Source of the DNA: Bacteroidota bacterium
GTDB lineage: Bacteria > Bacteroidota > Bacteroidia > 2-12-FULL-35-15
NCBI GenBank assembly: GCA_023251805.1
Contig: JAHEYB010000010.1
Span: 21,932-69,626, forward strand
Direction of reading: 5' to 3'
Length of the DNA stretch: 47,695 nt
In this document: positions 16,440-25,500 of the stretch, piece by piece
Layout: each line of letters starts with the position of its first letter
Position numbering within the stretch: position 1 is the stretch's first letter
Made by a program: the position numbers and the translations under genes
Notes under the pieces: generated by a model
Seen by the model: the letters and a program-made list of their open reading frames with translations, nothing else
The model's database searches: none
Told to the model about the DNA's origin: nothing

Positions 16440-17225
16440 ATGATTTCTATAAAAAAATATTTCTTCTTTTTATTTCTTCTTTCTTTCTGTGCAAATTCTT
16501 CTGCTCAGGAAGGAACGCGTAACAACGAAACTCCCGGGAAAACAAACATTGGAAAAATTTGCTTGGTTCCTTTTGAACCCAAATTATACATGAGTGAGAT
16601 TGATCAAAAAATCAATCAACAAACAAAATGGGAATGGGAAACCATCCGTGAAAATTTCAGACGCCAACTAAACGATCAATTAAAATTAAAACTTCAAAGT
16701 ACGTTTTCTGTTCTTTCCTTTTATGCAGATTCTGCTAAAATGTCGAAAGACCTTGATTATGTTTATAATTCAACTGGCCTGGCGTACGACTTAGTTGGAA
16801 ACCCCAGTGATGCCAAAACAACAAACACGACAAAAACCGGAATTTCAAACGGACAAATTATTGTTGAGCAAAGCAGTGATAAAAAATTTATGAATACTAA
16901 ACTTACAAATCTAGAAGTGCTTTCATATTTAAACAAAAAATACCTCAGCGAATATTTTGTTTTTATCAATCAGCTCGACATAAAAAATGACATGAATTCT
17001 TATGATATTAATACCGATACCTATCAACGGGAAATTACAGTTCACTATTCTATTTTGGACATCACCGGAAAAACAATCAATGCCGGAATTGCTACTTCTC
17101 GATTTTCATCGAAAGAAAATAACCCAAAAAAAATAGTTCCACTCTGTTTTTCTCCAATAGCAACCTATATTGCTGCAAAGTTTACAGCAGTGTCTAACCC
17201 AAAGCCTGTTCCGCAAAAAAATTAG
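16440..17225 (+). CDS. Secreted protein of unknown function downstream of rseP
   Basis: I start at the ATG at 16440, which gives a clean signal peptide (MISIKKYFFFLFLLSFCANS ending in SAQEG) and 261 residues. An earlier in-frame Met would put coding sequence deep inside rseP. The mature part is mixed alpha/beta with a Thr/Asn/Lys-rich middle (TNTTKTGIS) and a strand-rich C-terminus ending with KPVPQKN. No cysteine pattern or catalytic motif is visible. It is probably periplasmic and co-transcribed with rseP. I do not recognise the family. Confidence 0.8.
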   Translation: MISIKKYFFFLFLLSFCANSSAQEGTRNNETPGKTNIGKICLVPFEPKLYMSEIDQKINQQTKWEWETIRENFRRQLNDQLKLKLQSTFSVLSFYADSAKMSKDLDYVYNSTGLAYDLVGNPSDAKTTNTTKTGISNGQIIVEQSSDKKFMNTKLTNLEVLSYLNKKYLSEYFVFINQLDIKNDMNSYDINTDTYQREITVHYSILDITGKTINAGIATSRFSSKENNPKKIVPLCFSPIATYIAAKFTAVSNPKPVPQKN

Positions 17226-17229
17226 TTGG

Positions 17230-17958
17230 TTATATTTTTATTCCAATTCCGATCCTTACAGAAAACATTTTCGGGAATGTATAAGCATCTAGAGTTGCCA
17301 CTTCCCGTTGAGCACCTGACATGGAAGGGTCCTCATTTCTTTCTTTCGTAAATGCTCCCTGTGCAACACAAATTGGAATATTAAGATCCAGAAATAATTT
17401 TTGTTTTATAAAATAAGTGATCCTTGGCGTAACAAACATTTTCAATCCCATGTTTTGTTCTGATCTTCCGAAAGCGGATGACAGGCCGGGAACCGTACGC
17501 ATGCTTTTGTAATAGGCGCTGGCGGCAAATCCCACAGAAGGAACAAATCTCTTTTCTTTCTTTTTATTGAACATTAAAATATATTCATACCGCGCTCCGA
17601 TGCTTGTTCTCACTATATTTTCCTCATACACAAGCACATTTGTTTTAATGGAATCATTCCCCGCGTAGGTTGAAAGATCCTCCTTGTTCCATTCAAGATC
17701 CGTCAGTTCGATCTCATGAAAATTATTTTTTTTCGTCCGCCACTGAACAGCAATTGTAGGGTGAAGCAATTTGAATGTGCTCGTCTTATCATGATAATAA
17801 TTGTATCCTACAGGATTGGTATACCTGAATTTTTCTGATTCCTCGTACCGTCCGAGGTTATAGATCTTGATCCCGCAGCGGTAATCTATATTGGGGTTTT
17901 GAGCTGAAGCAATTTTAAGGCTCATGATTACAATGCTTAATATTGTGAGTTTTTTCAT
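17230..17958 (-). CDS. Putative outer-membrane beta-barrel protein
   Basis: The 242-residue product begins with a signal peptide (MKKLTILSIVIMSLKIASAQ). It continues with alternating polar/hydrophobic strands and ends in MFSVRIGIGIKI, a barrel-like last strand although the final residue is Ile rather than an aromatic. Several strands pair aromatic residues at the ends (RYEYILMF, ARYEYI), as in small outer-membrane barrels. It is convergent with the preceding gene, the stops 4 nt apart. Codon use looks somewhat more GC-rich than its neighbours by eye, a weak hint of separate origin. No specific family recognised. Confidence 0.65.
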   Translation of the reverse strand: MKKLTILSIVIMSLKIASAQNPNIDYRCGIKIYNLGRYEESEKFRYTNPVGYNYYHDKTSTFKLLHPTIAVQWRTKKNNFHEIELTDLEWNKEDLSTYAGNDSIKTNVLVYEENIVRTSIGARYEYILMFNKKKEKRFVPSVGFAASAYYKSMRTVPGLSSAFGRSEQNMGLKMFVTPRITYFIKQKLFLDLNIPICVAQGAFTKERNEDPSMSGAQREVATLDAYTFPKMFSVRIGIGIKI

Positions 17959-18182
17959 TTTGTTTTTTGTTGGTGAAATTTTAGAACGGGCTCCTCAACT
18001 GAAAATTGTCTTATGAAAACTATTGTAAAAAAGAGGGCAACCATAAAATAAAAGCTGCGTCTTTGAATGATCCTTTGCATATAAAAAAGAATATTTTATG
18101 GTATATAACACCTTAAAAGTGTCTCCTGACAAGTCTTTTTTAATTTTCGTCTAAAAAGCCCCTGTAAGGTGCCGTTTTTTTC

Positions 18183-18190
18183 TAAATTTG
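18183..18190 (+). promoter_or_regulatory. -7 box of the aldehyde dehydrogenase promoter
   Basis: TAAATTTGCC matches TAnnTTTG, 44 nt upstream of the ATG at 18234. A T-run precedes it; no clear -33 TTG. Confidence 0.5.
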
Positions 18191-18233
18191 CCTGCTTGCC
18201 CAAGGGCTTGCTATCTTAAAAAAAGCAAATGCT

Positions 18234-19790
18234 ATGTCAGAAACACTTACAGCAAAATCTTTCGGAATAGAAGCTGTTCTAAAAGAATTAGGTATCAAAG
18301 AAAATAATTACGGTGCCTCTACCGGATTAAAACATATTTCTACAAAAGGAAAAAAAATTGATTCGTATTCTCCGGTTAACGGACAATTGATTGGCAGTGT
18401 AAATGCTGCTACGGCAGAAGATTATGCAGCAGTAATGAAAGCAGCGGATGAGGCCTTCAAATCGTGGAGATTAACGCCCGCTCCGAAACGTGGCGAAATT
18501 GTTCGTCAAATGGGCGACCAGCTTCGTAAATACAAAGAGCCATTAGGGAAACTAGTTTCTTATGAAATGGGAAAAAGTCTTCAAGAAGGTTTGGGAGAGG
18601 TTCAAGAGATGATTGATATTTGTGATTTCGCAGTTGGATTATCACGTCAACTTTATGGTTTAACAATGCACAGCGAACGCCCAATGCATCGCATGTACGA
18701 ACAATGGCATCCGTTTGGAGTTGTTGGAATTATTTCTGCTTTTAATTTCCCTGTAGCTGTGTGGAGCTGGAATGCTGCATTGGCATGGGTGTGTGGCGAT
18801 GTGTGTATTTGGAAACCAAGTTCGAAAACCCCGTTGTGTGCAATCGCTTGTCAAAATATCATTGCAGATGTATTAAAAAATAATAATGTTCCCGAAGGCG
18901 TTAGTTGTTTGGTGATTGGAAATGAATCAGGCGACTTAATCAATAACGATAAACGCATCCCATTGGTTTCTTTTACGGGTTCAACACGCATTGGACGTCA
19001 TGTATCAAAAACTGTTGCAGAACGTTTTGGAAATACCATTTTAGAATTGGGTGGAAACAATGCAATTATTATTTCTGAGCATTCTGATTTAAGTATGGTG
19101 TTAGTTGGTTCTGTTTTCGGAGCAGTTGGAACAGCCGGACAACGTTGTACTTCTACACGCAGATTAATTATCCACGAAAGTGTGTACGATAAAACAATAG
19201 CTGTTTTGAAAAATGCTTATGCGCAATTGAAAATTGGAAATCCATTGGATGCTAACAACCACGTTGGGCCATTGATTGATCAAAATGCAACCAAAGATTA
19301 TTTGAACGCCATTGAAAAAGCAAAACAAGAAGGCGGAAAAATAATTGTAGATGGCGGTGTTTTAACTGGAGAGGGATATGAAAGCGGCTGCTATGTTAAG
19401 CCGTGTATCATTGAAGCTAAAAATGAATATCACATTGTGCAAGAAGAAACCTTTGCTCCTATTCTTTACGTAATGAAATACAAAACTATTGAAGAGGCTA
19501 TCGCAATTCAAAATGGCGTTCCTCAAGGTTTATCTTCTTCTATTTTTACAAACAACATGCGTGAGATGGAATTATTTTTATCACATGCCGGTTCGGATTG
19601 CGGAATTGCAAATGTAAACATTGGTACTTCCGGAGCGGAAATTGGTGGCGCATTTGGTGGAGAAAAAGAAACAGGTGGCGGACGCGAGTCAGGTTCTGAT
19701 GCTTGGAAAGCTTATATGCGCAGGCAAACAAACACCATTAATTACGGAACAAGTTTACCATTAGCTCAAGGAATAAATTTTAATATATAA
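18234..19790 (+). CDS. ALDH7-type aldehyde dehydrogenase (aminoadipate semialdehyde / piperideine-6-carboxylate dehydrogenase)
   Basis: The 518-residue cytosolic enzyme oxidises an aldehyde with NAD. Active-site residues are visible: Asn171 in SAFNFPVAVWSWN, Lys194 in WKPSSKTP, Glu271 in LELGGNN and the nucleophile Cys305 in GTAGQRCTSTRR. The sequence around these sites, and GGAFGGEKETGGGRESGSD near the C-terminus, are typical of the ALDH7A1 (antiquitin) branch. Members act on alpha-aminoadipate semialdehyde in lysine breakdown. No other lysine degradation gene is in the window, so the substrate is inferred from family alone. Single-gene unit with its own -7 box and a strong terminator. Confidence 0.9.
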   Translation: MSETLTAKSFGIEAVLKELGIKENNYGASTGLKHISTKGKKIDSYSPVNGQLIGSVNAATAEDYAAVMKAADEAFKSWRLTPAPKRGEIVRQMGDQLRKYKEPLGKLVSYEMGKSLQEGLGEVQEMIDICDFAVGLSRQLYGLTMHSERPMHRMYEQWHPFGVVGIISAFNFPVAVWSWNAALAWVCGDVCIWKPSSKTPLCAIACQNIIADVLKNNNVPEGVSCLVIGNESGDLINNDKRIPLVSFTGSTRIGRHVSKTVAERFGNTILELGGNNAIIISEHSDLSMVLVGSVFGAVGTAGQRCTSTRRLIIHESVYDKTIAVLKNAYAQLKIGNPLDANNHVGPLIDQNATKDYLNAIEKAKQEGGKIIVDGGVLTGEGYESGCYVKPCIIEAKNEYHIVQEETFAPILYVMKYKTIEEAIAIQNGVPQGLSSSIFTNNMREMELFLSHAGSDCGIANVNIGTSGAEIGGAFGGEKETGGGRESGSDAWKAYMRRQTNTINYGTSLPLAQGINFNI

Positions 19791-19799
19791 TTTCGAAGC

Positions 19800-19846
19800 G
19801 CCTGCCTGCCGGTAGGTAGGTCATTGCGACCCCGAGACTTCGGGGG
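19800..19846. repeat. Compound palindromic repeat after the aldehyde dehydrogenase gene
   Basis: An LPxGRQ-type unit (CCTGCC 19805-19810 and GGTAGG 19811-19816, with a second GTAGG) is joined to ATTGCGA and a hairpin CCCCGA/TCGGGG at about 19830-19845. Two dispersed repeat types are placed side by side before the terminator. Confidence 0.6.
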
Positions 19847-19860
19847 AAACAATCTCATAA

Positions 19861-19897
19861 AAAGCGACAAATAAATACTATTTGTCGCTTTTTTTAT
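19861..19897 (+). terminator. Rho-independent terminator of the aldehyde dehydrogenase gene
   Basis: Perfect 13-bp stem AAAGCGACAAATA (19861-19873) with TATTTGTCGCTTT (19879-19891), 5-nt loop, then a run of Ts. Confidence 0.85.
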
Positions 19898-19957
19898 TTT
19901 CCCATTAAACCTTTTTGTTTTTGATTGTCTTACCGACAAATTTTTAAACAAAAACTC

Positions 19958-21214
19958 ATGAACAAGAAATTACTACTTTCAATAATGCTGCTACCGTCAG
20001 TTGTTATCAGCGTTGTTGCACAAACAAATGTGCTGCACTTAAACTTGGGCTCTCACAACGAAATAAATGACCCTGCTTATGGTGTAAATTACACCACCAA
20101 TTATGCAACTATTAAAGCCAAAGCAATGGCGGTAGCCGACAGCGTAAATGCCAACGGTGCAAAATGGAACATGCAAGTGGAATCCAATTTTATTCGCGCT
20201 TGCATTCAGCAAGATTTTGCATCCACTACCACCACCGATTTGATGGAAACAATGGACAATCTCGCTTATGTTGAAGTTGATCCACACAACCATTTAGACA
20301 CTAACAATGTGATGAATCCGAATTACAATCCTTATAATTACGCGGATTTAAATCATTTGCTAGACTCTTGTGGATTAAGCACAAGAACCAATGTCGGAGG
20401 TTTTATTTATCAATCCAGCGAATGGGATAATGCCGATGGAAATTGGACAACTTATAAAACAGGTTTACAAGGAAGAACATTTCCTTCGGTAAGCTGGACA
20501 CCTGTAATGCTTTGGGGTGGCGGAACAAAAAGCCACATAAGCGACCCATTACCTGTTGGAGTTTGGCATCCAGGCGGAGCAACAAGTGGTACTTTTATGA
20601 CAAACAATTCTTCCGAATTATTAGATATGGGAAATGGTTGTGGTTGGCTTGTTACTGATTCAACTGACATTACAGCAATGTTAGCAGATATCAACGATTA
20701 TATTTTTGCAATAAATTTTAATCCTGCAGCATCAAATACTTTTTATTCATCCACCATCATGTTTAATTTCAGAAACATTTTAGCAACAAACACTGTTGCA
20801 AAAATTAGCGAAGTGTTGCGTGGAATAAAGCCATTGGTAGCCAACGGAAGTGTAGTGTGGGAAACACTATCAGAAAAACGTGCAGATTGGTTGGGAGCAC
20901 ACAACAACACAACTGATAATTTTATTAAAGATTGCAGTGCTTTAAATGTAGGAATTACTGATCCAATTGTGGATGAAAATGGAATAAGTGTATATCCAAA
21001 TCCAGCAAATGACCAATTAAACATAGCGTTTGATAAGCAAGAGCAAAAAGACATTCAACTTTTTGATGTTACTGGAAAATTAATTTTTTCTGACAATGCA
21101 AACGATGATAAATCAAAAACAATTGATATTTCTACGTTGCCATCAAGCATTTACTTTTTAAAAGTGCAAACAGCAACAGCCTCTTACAGTAAAAAAATTG
21201 TGGTGAATCATTAA
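19958..21214 (+). CDS. Secreted protein with T9SS type A sorting domain
   Basis: The start at 19958 gives a signal peptide (MNKKLLLSIMLLPSVVISVV, cleaved near AQTN) and 418 residues; an upstream Met would add a non-signal extension. Residues about 20-330 form a single domain. It contains VEVDPHNHLD and YADLNHLLDSCG, which suggest a TIM-barrel-like or metal-binding enzyme, but I cannot assign a family. From about residue 340 the sequence ISVYPNPANDQLNIAF through SIYFLKVQTATASYSKKIVV is a clear type A sorting domain. The product is therefore exported through T9SS. It is followed by the TlpA-like gene, 41 nt on. Confidence 0.82.
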   Translation: MNKKLLLSIMLLPSVVISVVAQTNVLHLNLGSHNEINDPAYGVNYTTNYATIKAKAMAVADSVNANGAKWNMQVESNFIRACIQQDFASTTTTDLMETMDNLAYVEVDPHNHLDTNNVMNPNYNPYNYADLNHLLDSCGLSTRTNVGGFIYQSSEWDNADGNWTTYKTGLQGRTFPSVSWTPVMLWGGGTKSHISDPLPVGVWHPGGATSGTFMTNNSSELLDMGNGCGWLVTDSTDITAMLADINDYIFAINFNPAASNTFYSSTIMFNFRNILATNTVAKISEVLRGIKPLVANGSVVWETLSEKRADWLGAHNNTTDNFIKDCSALNVGITDPIVDENGISVYPNPANDQLNIAFDKQEQKDIQLFDVTGKLIFSDNANDDKSKTIDISTLPSSIYFLKVQTATASYSKKIVVNH

Positions 21215-21227
21215 TCAAAATTGAGTA

Positions 21228-21253
21228 CTTTTATTTATCCATTTAAATAAAAG
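21228..21253 (+). promoter_or_regulatory. AT-only hairpin directly before the start codon of the TlpA-like gene
   Basis: CTTTTATTT (21228-21236) pairs perfectly with AAATAAAAG (21245-21253), 8-nt loop, 2 nt before ATG 21256. It covers the place where a ribosome would bind. It could also be a weak terminator of the preceding gene, but no T-run follows. Confidence 0.45.
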
Positions 21254-21255
21254 CG

Positions 21256-22503
21256 ATGTACACATTTTCTAATATATATAAAAGCGGAATAACCTTGGTT
21301 GTTTCGCTTTTGTATTTATCGACAAGCTTTTCACAAATTCACGTTCCAATAAAAAGAGGAATTTGGAGGGGTGTCTTGCAGTTGAATGATTCTACTCAAC
21401 TTCCTTTTAATTTTGAATTAACAAGCAACAAGGACTATCCTTATATGATTGAAATAAAAAATGGAGATGAAAAAATTATCGTGACGGATATAAAACTCAA
21501 AGGCGATTCCATTACTATAAAAATGCCCGTTTTTGATTCTGAATTTAAATGCAAAAACTTTGAAGATTCTCTAAAAGGAGTTTGGATAAATCATGCGAGA
21601 AAAGAGAAAAACATTGTTCCATTTTCTGCAAAAGCAGGAGAATCAAGAAGATTTTTACATCCACCAACAAAACCGTTGGAGTTACAAGAAAGATATAAGG
21701 TAACATTTGAGCCCGGAACTGCAGATGAATATTTTTCTGTTGGTACATTCTCCACTTTTAGCGGACAAGCAAATGGAACATTTACTACCGAAACTGGTGA
21801 TTATAGATACTTAGAGGGCTACTCAGCGTATGGCGAATTTATGGTTTCTTGCTTTGATGGAGCACATGCTTTTTTGTTTAAAGCAAAAAGAAGTAATGAC
21901 AGCTTGCTAAGTGGAATTTTTTATTCTGGGGCTCATGGGCATGAAAATTTTGTTGCTGTTCAGGATGATAAATTCCAGCTCCGTAATCCTGATTCACTTA
22001 CTTATTTAAAACCTGGTTTCAAAAGTATCGACTTTAGTTTTAAAAATTTAGATGGGAAAAATATTTCTATCAAAGATGAAAAATTTAAAAACAAAGTTGT
22101 TATCATTCAAATTATGGGAAGCTGGTGTCCGAATTGTATGGACGAAACAAAATTTCTTGCTCCATTCTATGAAAAATATAATTCAAAAGGATTGGAAGTA
22201 GTAGCATTGGCATTTGAACGCACCGATGATTTTAACAAAGCTGTAAGCAATATCGAGCGCTCCAAAAAACGTTTTAATGCCAACTATGAATTTTTAATTA
22301 CCATGAAAACCGGAGCCAATCAAGCTTCTGAAGCGTTGCCAATGTTAAATAAAGTAATGGCTTTCCCAACAACTATTTACATCGACAAAAAAGGAATTGT
22401 TAGGAAAATTTATACCGGATTTAACGGTCCGGCTACCGGTGATGTCTACACAAAATATGTAGAAGAAACAACGCGCTTTGTAGAAAAGTTGTTGGCAGAA
22501 TAG
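21256..22503 (+). CDS. TlpA-like thioredoxin-fold protein, periplasmic
   Basis: The 415-residue product has a signal peptide (ending near STSFSQIH), an N-terminal strand-rich domain of about 230 residues, and a C-terminal thioredoxin domain. The active-site motif is GSWCPNCMDE near residues 292-299. TIYIDKKGIV further on is the segment before the conserved cis-Pro strand of TlpA/ResA proteins. The role is probably thiol-disulfide exchange in the periplasm; the partner is unknown. The N-terminal domain resembles the strand-rich modules that often precede TlpA in Bacteroidota. The stop abuts the stop of the convergent giant gene without a spacer. Confidence 0.82.
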   Translation: MYTFSNIYKSGITLVVSLLYLSTSFSQIHVPIKRGIWRGVLQLNDSTQLPFNFELTSNKDYPYMIEIKNGDEKIIVTDIKLKGDSITIKMPVFDSEFKCKNFEDSLKGVWINHARKEKNIVPFSAKAGESRRFLHPPTKPLELQERYKVTFEPGTADEYFSVGTFSTFSGQANGTFTTETGDYRYLEGYSAYGEFMVSCFDGAHAFLFKAKRSNDSLLSGIFYSGAHGHENFVAVQDDKFQLRNPDSLTYLKPGFKSIDFSFKNLDGKNISIKDEKFKNKVVIIQIMGSWCPNCMDETKFLAPFYEKYNSKGLEVVALAFERTDDFNKAVSNIERSKKRFNANYEFLITMKTGANQASEALPMLNKVMAFPTTIYIDKKGIVRKIYTGFNGPATGDVYTKYVEETTRFVEKLLAE

Positions 22504-25500
22504 TTACCTCTCAACGTGTACGAATCCTCTGTAGCCTTGAATTTTATTGTCATACCCTTTTATGTTGGCAGTGTAAAAATAAACCCCTGCAACAACAGGA
22601 GTGTTTTTTAAATCATTTCCATCCCAATAACCATTTAGTTCTGTCCAGTGATAAATAATTACGCCCCATCGGTCGTAAATTGTTACATCAACCTCGCGTA
22701 TTCCTTCGGTATTAAAATATAAATAGTCATTTATTCCATCTCCATTGGGAGTAATGATATTTGGAACATTTGCTAAACAAAAATAATCATCTACCAATAC
22801 ACTATCCACTGCGGTGCAGCCTGGACCTGCAGAAGCAATAACGCCAACCATTCCCGAATCACTTGCAACATATGTATCTCCCGTTGAACCATCATTCCAC
22901 AAATAGGAATATACTGATGGCAATGTAAATATCACTGTTGTTCCGCTACAAAATGCAGTATCCAAGCCCAAGTCTATTATTGGAAAATCAACAACCAAAA
23001 TGTTTAATGAACTTGAATCACTTGTACAGCCGTTTAAAGTTGTTACCAACTGATAGTTTCCGGACATTGATGAATTTGCATTTAAAATTAAATTAGATTG
23101 GTCGGTAGAAATAAATCCTCCGGGTCCAGTCCAATAATATGTTCCACCGGAAACGGTATCAGCATAAAATTGTAAGGTGTCGTCTACACAAATTGGATCG
23201 TTAGAAAATGCTGTTGCCTGCGGTTTGGGGTTAATGGAAATGGTTATTGTCGTATCGTTGAAACAACCATTTATAATTACAGCAAAATAATATGCTCCGC
23301 TATCTGTTAATGCAAGTGGCGCAAAATCAAAATAACTACTATCTGAACTACTACTTCCAAATGGAGACATCCAATAATAAGTAGCTGAAGAATCCGGAAC
23401 AGTTACTTCTAAATGAAGTGAATCTTCTTCACAATAAATTAAGTTCCCTGACATTGCAGGAATAATAGGAATCGGATACACAACTACATTTGTTATTCCA
23501 GTAGGAGTTGAACAGCCTGCTAGAGAAACTACCAATTGATACATTCCGATATCTGATAATTGTGCTGAAAAAATTGTTGGAGAAAAAAGTGAGGATGTAT
23601 AACCTCCGGGGCCTGTCCAGCTATACGTTGCACCTACAACAGGATCGGTCGACAAATAAATGTCGTCTCCTACGCAAGCTGGAGAAGTAGAATAAATTAT
23701 CGGAGGAATTGAATCTTGAAAAACAAAAACAGTTACCTGAACCATCTGACTGGAACACCCTGCGGTATCAACGCTTTGAACAAAATAAACGGACGTGCTA
23801 TCAACAAATGAAATGGTAAATGTTGTTCCTGTTCCTGCAGAACTTAATGAGGCATCAAACCATGTTAATATTCCTGAACCGCTTGCAGTAAGCGTTGCGG
23901 AGCTTCCTGAACAAACTGTAATATCCGAGGTTGTAGGATCGAGTAATGGATTATTAAGAGAAACGGTTACGCTGTTTGATATTCCCACACAACCATTTTG
24001 ATTCACCATTGCATAAAAAGTTCCATTAGAACCAACTGTTATCGATTGAGTTGTTTCAGCTCCCGGGAACCAACTATATGAAGAATAGGTTGAGTCGATT
24101 GTTAAAACGGTTGTTGTTCCCGTACAAATATATATTGTTGAATCAGGAGAAATGGTTGGTGTTGGCAGAGCATTTATTGCCACATAAAAAGAATCTATCG
24201 GGCTTGCACACATTGCATCAGAATATTGTAAAGTATAATATCCTTCATTGAGAAAAGAAACAGGAGAAATGCTTATTGACTGAAGCGTTCCCGAGAATCC
24301 ACCCGGACCTGTCCAACTATAATTTACTCCTGCGCTATCTGCTAAAAAGCCTAGTGAATCACCAACGCACAAAGTTGTGTCGCCAGAAAAACTTGGATAT
24401 ACAGATGATGTATAAACATTTATTGTCACATCAGCAATCGGGCTGTTGCAAACCGAATCGAGTGTTTGAAGATAATAGGTTGTTGTGTTTGAAATAACAG
24501 GTGTAGTATAAGATGTACCAACATTAATTGTGCTTCCTCCCGTAGCCGAAGCATACCACGCAATTGCGCCTGGGCCACTGGCAAAAATAGAAATACTTTG
24601 TCCGGCACAAATTGTTGTGTCGCTTGCCGAAGGAGCAATGGCTTGAGGTAATGCAGTTACAACAAACGGTTCCGAAAATCCAAAGCAACCATCAAAATCT
24701 GTGGTTTGTAAAATATATGTTCCCGGAGTTGTTACATATAATACTGGGTCGGTGCTTGTTGTTGAAATCCACTCGTATGCCACCATTCCTGGATTTGCTG
24801 TTAATATGAGTGTGTCGCCCGGACAAATTACAGAATCGAGTGCAGTAATTAATGATAGTGTTGTGGATTGCACAATTACAACAGAATCAATTGTTGTAAC
24901 ACCGCAATCTGTAATCTCACAAATATACGTTCCACCTGAAGTTACCGTTTGAGTAGTTGCGCTTCCGCTCAATGGTGGCTGCCATTGTATAAGTGCCGTG
25001 TTACTTGCCTGAACACTGATAATTGCACTTCCGTTTGCACAAATAAAATTTCCCGGCTCAACAACTAAATAGGGTGTGTTGTATTCTTTTGCTTCAACAA
25101 AATTTGATGTTTGTATGCAACCATCAAATGCAGTATGAATACAATAATAGAATCCCGGAACACTCACATAAATACTTTGTGTTGTCCCAATGCTATCTCC
25201 ACTTGGACTGATCCAATAATAATTTAATCCCGGTTCGCAGGTTAATAAAACGGAATCATTCGGACAAATAATTCCATCAACGGGGGAAATTGTTACAACA
25301 GGATACGGTCGTGCAATTAGTATAAAATTGTCGTATGCAGAATTACTACAACCGGTAATTGTATCAGTGTAAAACGCTGAAATTTGATATGGAATATCTG
25401 CAATGGAAGGAGCTAAAACTTCTAATGTGTCAATAAATGCATTTGTAGTATCGCCTGTGGACCAATAAAATGGGTTGACAGAGCTGGTTCCGATTATGAA

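Noticed and set aside
24426-24638. Antisense ORFs in the giant gene 22504-27978 and its opposite-strand small ORFs
   Set aside because: They are shadows of a strongly supported 1824-codon frame and lack signal, motif or leader.
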